DNA of 64,000 bases from Culex pipiens pallens (Eukaryota; Arthropoda; Insecta; Diptera; Culicidae), in the NCBI RefSeq assembly GCF_016801865.2, contig NC_068937.1, forward strand, positions 113,003,068 through 113,067,067, read 5' to 3'. Made by a program: the position numbers and the translations under genes. The notes beneath the pieces were generated by a model. It searched no databases and had not been told where the DNA came from. It saw only the letters and a program-made list of their open reading frames with translations. Numbering within the stretch: the first letter of the stretch is position 1; every line of letters starts with the position of its first letter. Positions 12,412-21,643 of the stretch are shown piece by piece.

Positions 12412-12545
12412 AATTAGGTATTATCCAAGAGATATGCAGGCAGAAGAAAACAATGGTTTATATGATATTAATATTTTTATTTATATCAAACACAACTATT
12501 TCATAAATGTTCTCACCTAAAAATAAATATCAAAATTCAAATTAT
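12412..12545 (+). repeat. Left copy of a ~130-bp duplicate bracketing the AT array
   Basis: Contains TATGCAGGCAGAAGAAAA followed by CATAAATGTTCTCACC. A homologous copy is at 13993-14125 in the same orientation, so the octamer array lies between direct repeats. Confidence 0.75.
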
Positions 12546-12639
12546 ATTTTATTTTTTCAATGTATCTATATTTTTAATATTAAATTTATCTTTTTGGTTT
12601 TTTTATGTTTTAATTTTTTAATAGTTAAATATTTTAGTA

Positions 12640-13985
12640 TTTTAATATTTCAATAGTTTAATATTTTAATATTTAAATATTTTAATATTTTAATATTTTA
12701 ATATTTTAATATTTTAATATTTTAATATTTTAATATTTTAATATTTTAATATTTTAATATTTTAATATTTTAATATTTTAATATTTTAATATTTGAATAT
12801 TTTATTATTTTAATATATTAATATTTTAATATTTTAATATTTTAATATTGTAAAATTTTAATATTTTAATATTTTAATATTTTAATATTTTAATATTTTA
12901 TTATTTTATTATTTTAATATATTAATATTTTAATATTGTAAAATTTTAATATTTTAATATTGTAATATTTTAATATTTTAATATTTTAATATTATAACAT
13001 TTTAATATTTTAATATTTTAATATTTTAATATTTTAATATTTTAATATTTTAATATTTTAATATTTTAATATTTTAATATTTTAATATTTTAATATTTTA
13101 ATATTTTAATATTTTAATATTTTAATATTTTAATATTTTAATATTTTAATATTTTAATATTTTAATATTTTAATATTTTAATATTTTAATATTTTAATAT
13201 TTTAATATTTTAATATTTTAATATTTTAAATTTTTTAATATTTTAATATTTTAATATTTTAATATTTTAATATTTTAATATTTTAATATTTTAATATTTT
13301 AATATTTTAATATTTTAATATTTTAATATTTTAATATTTTAATATTTTAATATTTTAATATTTTAATATTTTAATATTTTAATATTTTAGTATTTTAATA
13401 TTTTAAATATTTTAATATTTTAATATTTTAATATTTTAATATTTTAATATTTTAATATTTTAATATTTTAATATTTTAATATTTTAATATTTTAATATTT
13501 TAATATTTTAATATTGAAATATTTTAATATTTTAATATTTAAATATTTTAATATTTTAATATTTTAATATTTTAATATTTTAATATTTTAATATTTTAAT
13601 ATTTTAATATTTTAATATTTTAATATTTTAATATTTTAATATTTTAATATTTTAATATTTTAATATTTTAATATTTTAATATTTTAATATTTTAATATTT
13701 TAATATTTTAATATTTTAATATTTTAATATTTTAATATTTTAATATTTTAATATTTTAATATTTTAATATTTTAATATTTTAATTTTTTTTATATTTTGA
13801 TATTTTAATATTTTAATATTTTAATATTTTAATATTTTAATATTTTAATATTTTAATATTTTAATATTTTCATATTTTTATATTTTAATATTTTAATATT
13901 TTAATATTTCAATATTTTAATATTTCAATATTTTAATATTTTAATATTTTGATATTTCAATATTTTAATTTTTCAATATTTTAAT
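12640..13985 (+). repeat. (TTTTAATA)n octamer array, about 1.35 kb
   Basis: Nearly uninterrupted TTTTAATA octamers with sparse variants (for example ATTATTTT near 12900 and a TTTTTTAT run near 13785). It is pure A/T over long stretches. A degraded version resumes after 14125. Confidence 0.95.
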
Positions 13986-13992
13986 TTTTAAA

Positions 13993-14125
13993 TTAGGTAT
14001 TTTCCAAGAGCTATGCAGGCAGAAGAAAAACAAAATTTTAAATGATATTCATATTTTTATTTACATAAAACACAACTTTTGCATAAATGTGCTTACCCAA
14101 AAATAAATATTAAATGATTTGAATA
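13993..14125 (+). repeat. Right copy of the ~130-bp duplicate
   Basis: Homologous to 12412-12545, with scattered substitutions. Followed again by AT-rich octamer-like sequence, so the real unit may be flank plus octamer array, repeated twice. Confidence 0.75.
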
Positions 14126-14317
14126 TTTTAACATTCTAATTTTGTATAATATTATACATAATGTTAGTTCTTTAATAGTTCAATATTTATTTATTTTAAA
14201 TATCTTAATTATTTTAATATTTTAATATTTTTACAACTTCAACATTTTAATCTTTAAATATTTGGAATTGTAGAATATAAGATTTTTGGAGTTTTATAAT
14301 GTTTGGAATCAGATATT

Positions 14318-14950
14318 TTTAAAATTTTCTCTCTCTCCCCTCTCTTTCTATTTTCTCGCTCTTCCTGTTCCCTGCTATCTCTCTCTTCCCTTCCTCTCAA
14401 TTCAACTTTTTCTCTTTCTCTCCTACCCTCTCTCCCATTCTTTCTCTCCCATATTTTCTCACCACTCTCTTTCCCACTTTCTCTCTACCTCTCCTACTCT
14501 CTCTACCTCTCCTACTCTCTCTCCCTCTCCTACTATCTCTCTCCCTCTCCTACTATCTCTCCCTCTCCTACTATCTCTCCCTCTCCTACTATCTCTCCCT
14601 CTCCTACTATCTCTCCATCTCCTACTCTCTCTCCAACTATATCTCTTATCTCTCTCTTTCTTCATCTTTGCCCCTCTCACTCCCACTTTCTCTCTCTCTG
14701 TTACTTTCTATCTCTCTCTTCCTCTACCCTCACCCTATCTCTCTCCCACATTTTCTTTTGCTCTTCCCCTCCAGCCTTCTCTCACAAACTCCCCCTTTCT
14801 CTCCTTTTTCTACTTTCTCTCTCCCTTTCCCATTTTCGCTCTCTTTCACTCCCTCTTCTCTCCCACTTTTTCTCTCCCTCTCCTCTTCTCTCTCCCACTT
14901 TCTCTTTCTTTCTCTTATTCTCTTCGTCTACCCTTACCCACTCACTTTCT
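14318..14950 (+). repeat. 630-bp polypyrimidine (CT) tract
   Basis: Almost pure C/T on the plus strand, with a local ~16-18-bp tandem (CTCTCCTACTATCTCTCC) around 14480-14640. Long open frames across it (Ser/Leu/Pro/Phe-rich) are a result of composition and are not genes. Confidence 0.9.
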
Positions 14951-14968
14951 GTCTCTCATAAACACACG

Positions 14969-14970
<2 letters not shown>

Positions 14971-15004
<34 letters not shown>
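14971..15004 (+). repeat. (CA)n microsatellite
   Basis: About 17 CA dinucleotides directly after the CT tract. Confidence 0.95.
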
Positions 15005-15007
<3 letters not shown>

Positions 15008-15700
15008 ACACTTTTAAAAACGCACTTTCACAAACGCATACATACACACACCCGCAACGTCCAACCAAATCACAAAAAGATAAAAATTGGTTCGTTAAAC
15101 TCAAACTCGATACAATTTTTCATTCACACAATCGCCACGGTCGCACAATCCCCACGGTTGGGGTCCGTTTATACTTCCCCTTTCCAGCTCTTCCGCAAAT
15201 ATCCGTCCCGAGATCCGTCCTCCAGAGCACGAGAGGGAAGAGGCGGCTTTTTAATTCCGCCGGGAGTTAAAGGTTCCGTCCTCCTCCTCCTCCTCTTCCA
15301 CAAGCACGCGAGCCACACTTCCTCTAACAAGGATGCTCCAGGTTCCGTTCTCCGTGCAGAACCGGAGAATCACTTTTCTTCCTGCACAAAACTTACCTTG
15401 CCAAAGTTCCTAAGTTTTCAGCAGCACTGCGGAACACCAACTCACAGCCACGAAATTATTTTGTTTTGACTTGTCAAAACGTGAATCGCAATTTTAGAAC
15501 TAAAAAAAATACTAAAATTTAGGAATTTTTAAGAAGTACTTCAGTGTTCTAAAAAAATCCTAAATTTTAGGAAGAAAAAAATACTAATTTTTAGGTATAA
15601 TTTGACAAGCTAGAACATAAGTTCAAAAAATACTAAAAATTAGGAATTTATACCTAATGTCCGTTTTGCGTGCATCTGTTATCTGTTTATTTCCTTGATA

Positions 15701-15938
15701 CACGCAGAAAAAAGTTTTGTAGAATCAGCCTGTACGAGGTTTGAATCAACAAAATTTTTGTTGAATATAATCAACGCCGATTTTGCGTTGAAACAAACCT
15801 TGATTTTTTCGATTCAACAAAAGTCTTTTGTTGTTTTGAAAAAGTTGCTTTGACGTTTAGCGTTGATTCGACAAAAAATATGATTTTCAAATCAACAAAA
15901 CGTTTTGTTGATTCAAATATGCTTTATTTTTCTGCGTG
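15701..15938. mobile_element. 238-bp TA MITE, CACGCAGAAAAA termini
   Basis: Inverted ends CACGCAGAAAAA and TTTTTCTGCGTG with TA on both sides (15699-15700 and 15939-15940). The interior repeats the motif ATCAACAAAA and its complement. It splits arm B of the large foldback; the uninterrupted sequence TTGATATATAC is seen at 18.9 kb. Confidence 0.85.
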
Positions 15939-16212
15939 TACATAAAGGGAAACTCATTTTTTCGTGTTCCAAAACATTTTTTTAAAAGAAAAAGTTCACA
16001 AATTCTTGCGCGCTCAAAAATTGATGTTCATTATTTTAAAGCAAAATTTTTTTCTCGTCTTTTGCAACCAGTTTCATTAAGATTGATGCAGGAAATCATG
16101 ATAAATAAGCGATTTTGTTCATCAATCCAGCAGAAAGGAATGCGATTTTTGGCAAGTAACCTCATTTTGGCGCCACCTACATTTGAAAAACAGTCGCGCT
16201 GCAAAACCTCAA

Positions 16213-16541
16213 TTGGGTACTAAAGCCCTATGCCAATTTTTATGTACAACGGTAAAAAACACGATTAAAAACCATTTTTTATCACTTTTTTTCATTTTAA
16301 TGCAAATTTTTTTTTGACAAGACAACATTTTTTCGATGGATCAACTATGGTCCCCTTGGAAAGACCTGTCAAGTAGGAGCTTTTTTGTCAAGAAGGACCG
16401 CGAGGTTAACTTTTCAAAATTGATTTAAAAATCCATTTTAAGCTCTTTATGGTTGTACAAAGGGTCATTGTACTCAGAAAAATAAGCTTTATCGCTGTGA
16501 ACAATAATATCAGCAATCTAAGCTTCATTTTAGGACCCAAT
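16213..16541 (+). mobile_element. 330-bp MITE with TTGGGTMCTAAA ends, copy 1
   Basis: Starts TTGGGTACTAAAG and ends TTTTAGGACCCAA. A homologous inverted copy lies at 21142-21470. It sits exactly between the end of the foldback arm (CCTCAAT) and a truncated 600-bp unit (ATTGAGG). Confidence 0.75.
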
Positions 16542-16776
16542 TGAGGTTTTGCTGTGCGCGACTGTGTTTCAAATGTAGGTGGCGCCAAAATGAGGTTACT
16601 TGCCTAAAATCGTATTGAGGTTTTGCAGCGCGCCTGTGTTTCAAATGTAGGTAGCACCAAAATGAGGTTACTTGCCAAAAATCGTATTCCTTTCTGCTGG
16701 ATTGAAGAACAAAATCGCTTATTTCTCATGGTTCCCTGCATCAATCTTAATGAAACGGGTGGCAAAAGACGAGAAA
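16541..16776 (+). repeat. Two truncated, tandem starts of the 600-bp unit
   Basis: A 70-bp start (16541-16613) is followed at once by a second start (16614-16776). Both begin ATTGAGGTTTTGC. The second stops in GACGAGAAATAA, about 160 bp into the unit. Confidence 0.75.
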
Positions 16777-17241
16777 TAATTAAGATTTTACTGAATCCTC
16801 AGTTAACTGACATTTGTCACTTTGACAGATAGTTTACTGAAATTTCAGCAAAATGGTTGTCAAAAAACTGAAATTTCAGCAAAAGAAACGTTTACTGAAA
16901 ATTTATCAATTTTCTTGTTTTAGTTTGACAGATCAATTGCTGAAGATTCAGCAATCGTTGCTGGTATTTCAGTTATTTGATTTTGTTTGTTTTAAAAAAT
17001 GATTCCAGTACTGTTATTTACACAAAAACTCCGATGGTTTGACACCAACTGTTGTCAAACGAACGGGATCAATTTTTGGTTTGACACCCCTTTTACACTA
17101 CCAAACGTTTGTTTTGATAGTGTGCGTGAGCGCCATGTAAAAAGTGACAGTTCGTCACTTTTCAGTTTGACATTGGCCAACCAACGAGGTACAAACTAAA
17201 ACAGTGTCAAACGAAAAAGTGACCAACCACCGGGGGTTGAG
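16777..17241. repeat. MITE-like DNA rich in TTTCAG and TTTGACA motifs
   Basis: Repeated palindromic phrases such as ACTGAAATTTCAGCAA (16834-16875) and GTTTGACA/TGTCAAAC pairs (17040-17210) suggest one or two small inverted-repeat elements. A related block with the same TTTCAGCAA and TTTGACAG words lies at 18020-18175. Exact ends could not be placed. Confidence 0.4.
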
Positions 17242-17863
17242 TGTATCGAGAAATTGAAAGTGAGAGTTTGTGCGTGCAACATGGAGTTAAACTTTTCGAA
17301 GTGTCATGAGAAACCAAGCTTCCCTGCACCGTGCGGTACACGCGGTTCAACTGTACCTCGGGTTTGCTTTGCGCCTGCTTTGTTCGGTTTACACCCGTAC
17401 CCGACTCACACGAACCGAGGGTATTTTGGTTCATCGTACCAGCGCACCACGACACTCTCGGTTTGCCGCGTCGGTTTTGTGTCTGGCACTCACCCATGGC
17501 ATGAACCCGGTATATGAGCCAAGGTGCTTCACTCGTCACGAGCCGAGGTACGTGCCGTGGTACGCGCTGGCGGTACAAAACGGGTTCAATACCACGACAC
17601 GTACCACGGCACGCTGTGTTCATGCCATGGGTGAGTGCCAGACACAAAACCGATGGGGCGAGCCGAGAGTGTCGTGGTGCGCTGGTACGATGTACCAAGA
17701 TACCAATACAAAAATGGGTTCAGGCACGTACCGAAGCTAGAAAACCAAACCCGCGGTGTGCGTTGGCACTGGCGCATGGGAAGCTTGTGAGAAACTTCAC
17801 AGCAACTGCACAGAAAATTTAACTCCATGTTGCCCACACTCTCACTTTTAATTCCTCGATACA
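17242..17863. mobile_element. 620-bp GC-rich foldback (near-complete hairpin)
   Basis: Arms 17242-17506 and 17618-17863 are inverted: TGTATCGAGAAATTGAAAGT near the left end and its near-complement at the right, and GTCTGGCACTCACCCATGGC at the inner edge with its complement GCCATGGGTGAGTGCCAGAC. The 111-bp loop has its own inverted GTGCCGTGGTACG pair. The GC content is clearly above the surrounding DNA. Open frames on both strands mirror each other because of the inverted structure and are not called as genes. Confidence 0.75.
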
Positions 17864-18490
17864 TTTATTTCATCAATCCTCCAAATATAAAAAAAAAACA
17901 GGTGGTTAGCATAGAAGCATTTGATGTTCACATTTTTCTTACCTTTGTTTCTAAAGATCGCAATACAAAATAAAAAACACAACACATTTGGAAGAGGATT
18001 TTCTTTGGGCAGCATCCAAACAGTAAGTCAAATCTGACATTACAGTTTGACAGATATGCATTTACTGATTTTTCAGCAATGTTTTTGTTTTTTGTTCATT
18101 GCCGAATTTCAGCAAAAGTGAATCCCAGTCAGTTATTTATATTACTGAAATTGTAATCCAAAATTTGCTGTGTGAATAAGTAAATGCAAACAAATTTCCT
18201 TTAAAATTTTCTTTACTTTTTGTGGCAACCAATTTAATCTTGAATTGCAGTGTTGCCATGCACAATTTTAGCTTTAGTACAAAATCTACTGACGCTAGTC
18301 TCCGTAAGATGTCAGCGCTATCTCGAAAAATACAGCTGTAAATAAACTGAACTTGCTGCTAGTATAAAATTGCAGCGGTACAGTACGTACACGGAAAAAA
18401 TAGACCGCATTTTGTGCGGATTTCAAAAGCACCTCAATCCTTTAGTTTCTTTTCAGAAAGTCCAATTCATATAAAATTTGTACCAGCCTT
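17864..18490. other. No recognised gene; AT-rich with MITE-like motifs
   Basis: AT-rich DNA. TTTGACAG/TTTCAGCAA motifs at 18020-18175 resemble those at 16777-17000. Nothing else is recognised. Confidence 0.3.
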
Positions 18491-18621
18491 ATTGTGTTTG
18501 TCTACTAAAGGTGAATTCATAAACACCTAAAAAGGGAAAAGTTGAATTTTGGTTTATTGGTCTCCAGTTGGTCTCCAGATTAGATTCTAATAACAAATAT
18601 TACAATACGATACAATCCAAT
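18491..18621 (+). repeat. Left 131-bp direct repeat flanking an insertion
   Basis: Runs from ATTGTGTTTGTCTACTAAAG to GATACAATCCAAT. It matches 19650-19769 almost perfectly, apart from an 11-bp internal duplication (TTGGTCTCCAG) and one base. Confidence 0.9.
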
Positions 18622-19219
18622 AGAGAATTTGCAGCAAAGCTAAAAGACGCGTGTCGCCACCTATGTACAAATAGCGTAAACCTATGATTTTTAGAAAAAT
18701 TGTGTTTTTTCCTTCCTAATCAACATTTTTATAAAACTTATGCCGGATTCGGATGAGAAAAATTATTTCCAATAATTTGGTGTATAACTTTCCAATATTT
18801 GTTTGACTTTTCTATGAGAAAACTGTAGATTTAGAAAAAGATAGTAATTTGGACTATTTGGCAAGAAAGTCTGTCAAAAATCAATACAAATTGTTGAATA
18901 TACGTTAACACATCTGTTATCAACTATATAACTGTTTATTTCATTGATATATACGGGGAAACTCATTTTTTCGTGTTCCAAAACATGTTTTTTAAAGAAA
19001 AAGGTCACCAATTTTTGCGCGCCCAAAAGTTGATGTTCATTATTTTAAAGCAAAAAAATTTTCTCGTCTTTTGCAACCAGTTTCATGAAGATTGATGCAG
19101 GGAATCATGAGAAATAAGCGATTTTGTTCTTTAATCGACAGAAAGGCATACGATTTTTGGCAAGTAACCTCATTTTGGCGCCACCTACATTTGAAACACA
19201 GTCGCGCTGCAAAACCTCA
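18619..19219 (-). mobile_element. 600-bp unit, minus orientation
   Basis: Intact single unit from AATAGAGAATTTGCAGC to GCTGCAAAACCTCA. It serves as the uninterrupted reference for the split arm B at 8999-16211 (it contains GTTGAATATACGTTAACACATCTG uninterrupted, in two halves). Confidence 0.85.
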
Positions 19220-19649
19220 ATTGCCGTTCAAGAGCCAAACGACATGCGACACCTAGTGTTGAGTAGCAGAACAGAGCGAAGAATGTCGATTGAAATTTCC
19301 GCCCTTTGAGGTTATGTATGCGAATTCTGTTTTGTTAAATTCCAGCGTTCAAAACAACTTTTGAGAAAAAAATCGAGCTGATACTTTGTTAACTTTTGAT
19401 GCTCTATCATTTTAAACAATATTATTTTTTTCAAAATTATTTTTTTTTCCAAATTTTTTTTATTGCGTTAATTTATAGAGGGCAAAAAGTTTACACTCGT
19501 ACTACTTGAATTTTTTCTCAAAAGTTGTTCTAAGAGCTGTAAATTCAATTTTAAGTTTGCATTCCTATGTAACCGAACAGCGAAAATTTGAATCGTCATT
19601 CTTCGATGCTTTGCGCCATCTGTCGGAATTTTTGAGCTTTTAATCGCGA
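19220..19649 (-). repeat. Inverted copy of the 8568-8998 centre segment
   Basis: Begins TTGCCGTTCAAGAGCC and ends TTTTAATCGCGA, the reverse complement of 8568-8998. It is attached to the CCTCAAT end of a unit here but to the TCTATT end at 8.57 kb, so the two pieces have been joined in different ways. Confidence 0.8.
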
Positions 19650-19769
19650 ATTGTGTTTGTCTACTAAAGGTGAATTCATAAACACCTAAAAAGGGAAAAG
19701 TTGAATTTTGGTTTATTGGTCTCCAGATTAGATTCTAATAACAAATATTAAAATACGATACAATCCAAT
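19650..19769 (+). repeat. Right 120-bp direct repeat
   Basis: Second copy of 18491-18621, lacking the 11-bp internal duplication. It begins and ends exactly at the borders of the 18622-19649 insertion. Confidence 0.9.
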
Positions 19770-20030
19770 AAAACATCTGATTTTTCAAAAGCCTGATCCG
19801 ATGTTAAAAAATATCAGTTGAAAATCTACAATTGCTGGCCCTTTTGTCAAAAGAAGAGAAAAACTTATTCAGAGGGTCGAATATCTCAAAAAAGAACTCC
19901 ACGGCTACCAACAACCAAGAAAAAGGTTGGCTTGGAGAAGGAGCTTCATTATTTTTCCCGGAAAACGGTCGTGAAAAACCTTTCAACGCGCGCGTTTCGC
20001 GAGGACAAAAATTGACTCCTGGACTTCTGC

Positions 20031-20092
20031 AGCAACATTTGAAAGGGGCGGTACGTAAGAGCAATGTCGCACCGCCCCTTTCATATGTTGCT
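20031..20092. other. 62-nt hairpin with 22-bp arms
   Basis: The 5' arm AGCAACATTTGAAAGGGGCG(GT) pairs with the 3' arm ACCGCCCCTTTCATATGTTG(CT) with a single mismatch across 22 positions, around an 18-nt loop. The size suits a miRNA precursor, but a tiny palindromic MITE or a cruciform would look the same. No second copy is seen in this window. Confidence 0.5.
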
Positions 20093-21141
20093 CCATACTT
20101 GTACTCGACATTACGGGAGTAGCATTTAAACGGGATTTATTGTTTAAAAATGTTTCAAAAGCTGTATCATTTTTGAATGCAAACAATCTTGCAACAATAT
20201 TTTCCCATTTTTTCTTAAAGAATTTATTCCCATTTTGCTGCAGGGATAGTTAATTTCTACAATGAACGGAAGTAACTCCGCCGCACCGGAACTGGAAACC
20301 CCCACTGTCCGGAAGGAGGAATAATACGCGTGCTTATGATTTAAGAAGGTAGCTTTTATTGGAGCGCCTTTACCCGTCGGCATCTGGGGAAGAGTGTCGG
20401 CGGCAGGCGGCATGGCGATGGAAGGAAAAGAATTTTCTTATTTTTCGGAAGGCAGCATCTGAGAAACAGGCCAAAGAGTAACAATAAATCACTCAAATAA
20501 GCTGTTTCTTAGGAAGGCAGGAAAATGGAACGGAAATTCGGATTTTGGGGAAATGATCCATTTTGGGCTAAAAGTCTTCTCAAACTAGAATCGGAATAAA
20601 ATTTTCACAAGAGAGAGAGAGAGAGAGAGTGACAATAGAAATACTTATTTGGCATGATATTTTTTTTACTGTTTGTTACGGAAAAATTTGAAATTTATTA
20701 ACCTTCTTCCCCTATTTGACGGAAAACAAAAATAAACTTCTGACTTCTGTGGTAATTCAAAGATTTATCCAAGGATCAATTGCTGGAAGCATCAAGCCAA
20801 GGTGTCGGGAAAATTTATCACCGATTTATTTTTAAGGAGTCAGAATGACGGCGGGACGTGGGCGTTACGCTTTTCAGTTAGTCGAAATTTGGCAAACCAA
20901 GAACAGATTCCTCTATTGGCTTCTTGGAAGGTTTTCTTTCAAAGCAGGACTGCGTTTGGATTAGTCTTAATTTTATTTTTTCCTAAGATTCATGTTTGCT
21001 TTACTACTTAAGGCCAATGGATACTTATTGTATTTAAAGTTATTTCAATGAATTTAGTTTTTTTTTAAATTTTAGTTAGGATTAGTTGTTGAAGTGATTT
21101 TTTCTTTTTATTAAAGTCTAAAGTGCATAAATGTAAAACTA
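20093..21141. other. No recognised gene; one GA microsatellite
   Basis: Contains a (GA)n run at 20611-20630. Short open frames are present on both strands, but none has recognisable domains. Confidence 0.35.
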
Positions 21142-21470
21142 TTGGGTCCTAAAATGAAGCATAGATTGCTGATATTATTGTTTACAGCGATAGAGCTTAT
21201 TTTTTTGAGTACAATGACCCTTTGTACGACCACAAAGAGTTTAAAATGGATTTTAAATCAATTTAGAAAAATTAACCTAGCGGTCCTTCTTGACAGACAA
21301 GTTCCTACTTGACAGCTCGTTCCAAGGGGACCATAGTTAATCCATCGAAAAATGTTGTCTTGTCAATATTTTTATTTGCATTAAAATTAAAAAAAGTGAT
21401 CAGAAATGGTTTTTAATCGTGTTTTTTACCGTTGTACATAAAAATTGACATAAGGCTTTAGCACTCAATT
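21142..21470 (-). mobile_element. 330-bp MITE with TTGGGTMCTAAA ends, copy 2
   Basis: Starts TTGGGTCCTAAAATGAAGC and ends near TTTAGCACTCAA. It is the reverse complement of 16213-16541 with scattered substitutions. Confidence 0.75.
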
Positions 21471-21518
21471 GAATAAATTTGAAGTAAATAAATGAAAGTG
21501 AACAGTTAATAAAAAGGT

Positions 21519-21643
21519 CCACACTTCATACAAAACAAAAAAGTTTTTTTGTATGGAAATTTTCACGATGGGGGAGGTGGGGGGAAAGGAGGGGGGAGGT
21601 TGAGACTCCCAAAAAAGTGTCCTCGTGGTTTATGGATGGTCCC
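21519..21643. mobile_element. Partial Harbinger-like MITE with G-rich interior
   Basis: The right end CGTGGTTTATGGATGGTCCC and the preceding G-runs (21569-21600) match the element at 60623-60789. The left end is degraded (GGTCCACACTTC). Confidence 0.6.

Larger units (their letters stand above)
10494..15672. mobile_element. 5.2-kb TIR element loaded with tandem repeats
   Basis: Both ends carry CGCAAAACGGACATTAGGTA inverted, extending to about 37 bp of identity and preceded by CA. CA lies outside both ends (10492-10493, 15673-15674). Comparison with the intact GTTAACACATCTG at 18.9 kb confirms the insertion point. It holds a 600-bp unit copy, a 108-bp minisatellite, an AT octamer array, a CT tract, a CA run and about 430 bp of non-repetitive sequence (15040-15470). 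No transposase was found. Confidence 0.75.
7966..16211. mobile_element. Foldback element (two ~600-bp arms) split by nested insertions
   Basis: Arm A (7966-8567, plus) and arm B (from 8999, minus) are inverted copies of a 600-bp sequence beginning TGAGGTTTTGCAGCGCGAC. Between them is a 430-bp centre (8568-8998). Arm B continues only after three insertions: its pieces are 8999-9279, 10483-10493, 15673-15700 and 15939-16211, in the right order, and it ends GTCGCGCTGCAAAACCTCA. The dinucleotide AT precedes the left end and follows the right end. No transposase frame is visible, so this is non-autonomous. Confidence 0.75.

Noticed and set aside
15385..15402. Minus-strand splice donor (CAAG|GTAAGTTTTG) suggesting a 5' UTR exon
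   Set aside because: A lone donor with no matching acceptor or coding frame in reach.
14286..15469. Long Ser/Leu/Pro/Phe-rich open frames (243 and 388 codons)
   Set aside because: They lie over the CT tract and the CA run, where stops are rare by composition. They have no domain and overlap each other in different frames.
17207..17822. Overlapping open frames on both strands in the GC-rich foldback
   Set aside because: Inverted arms make mirrored peptides; GC-rich sequence lowers stop frequency.
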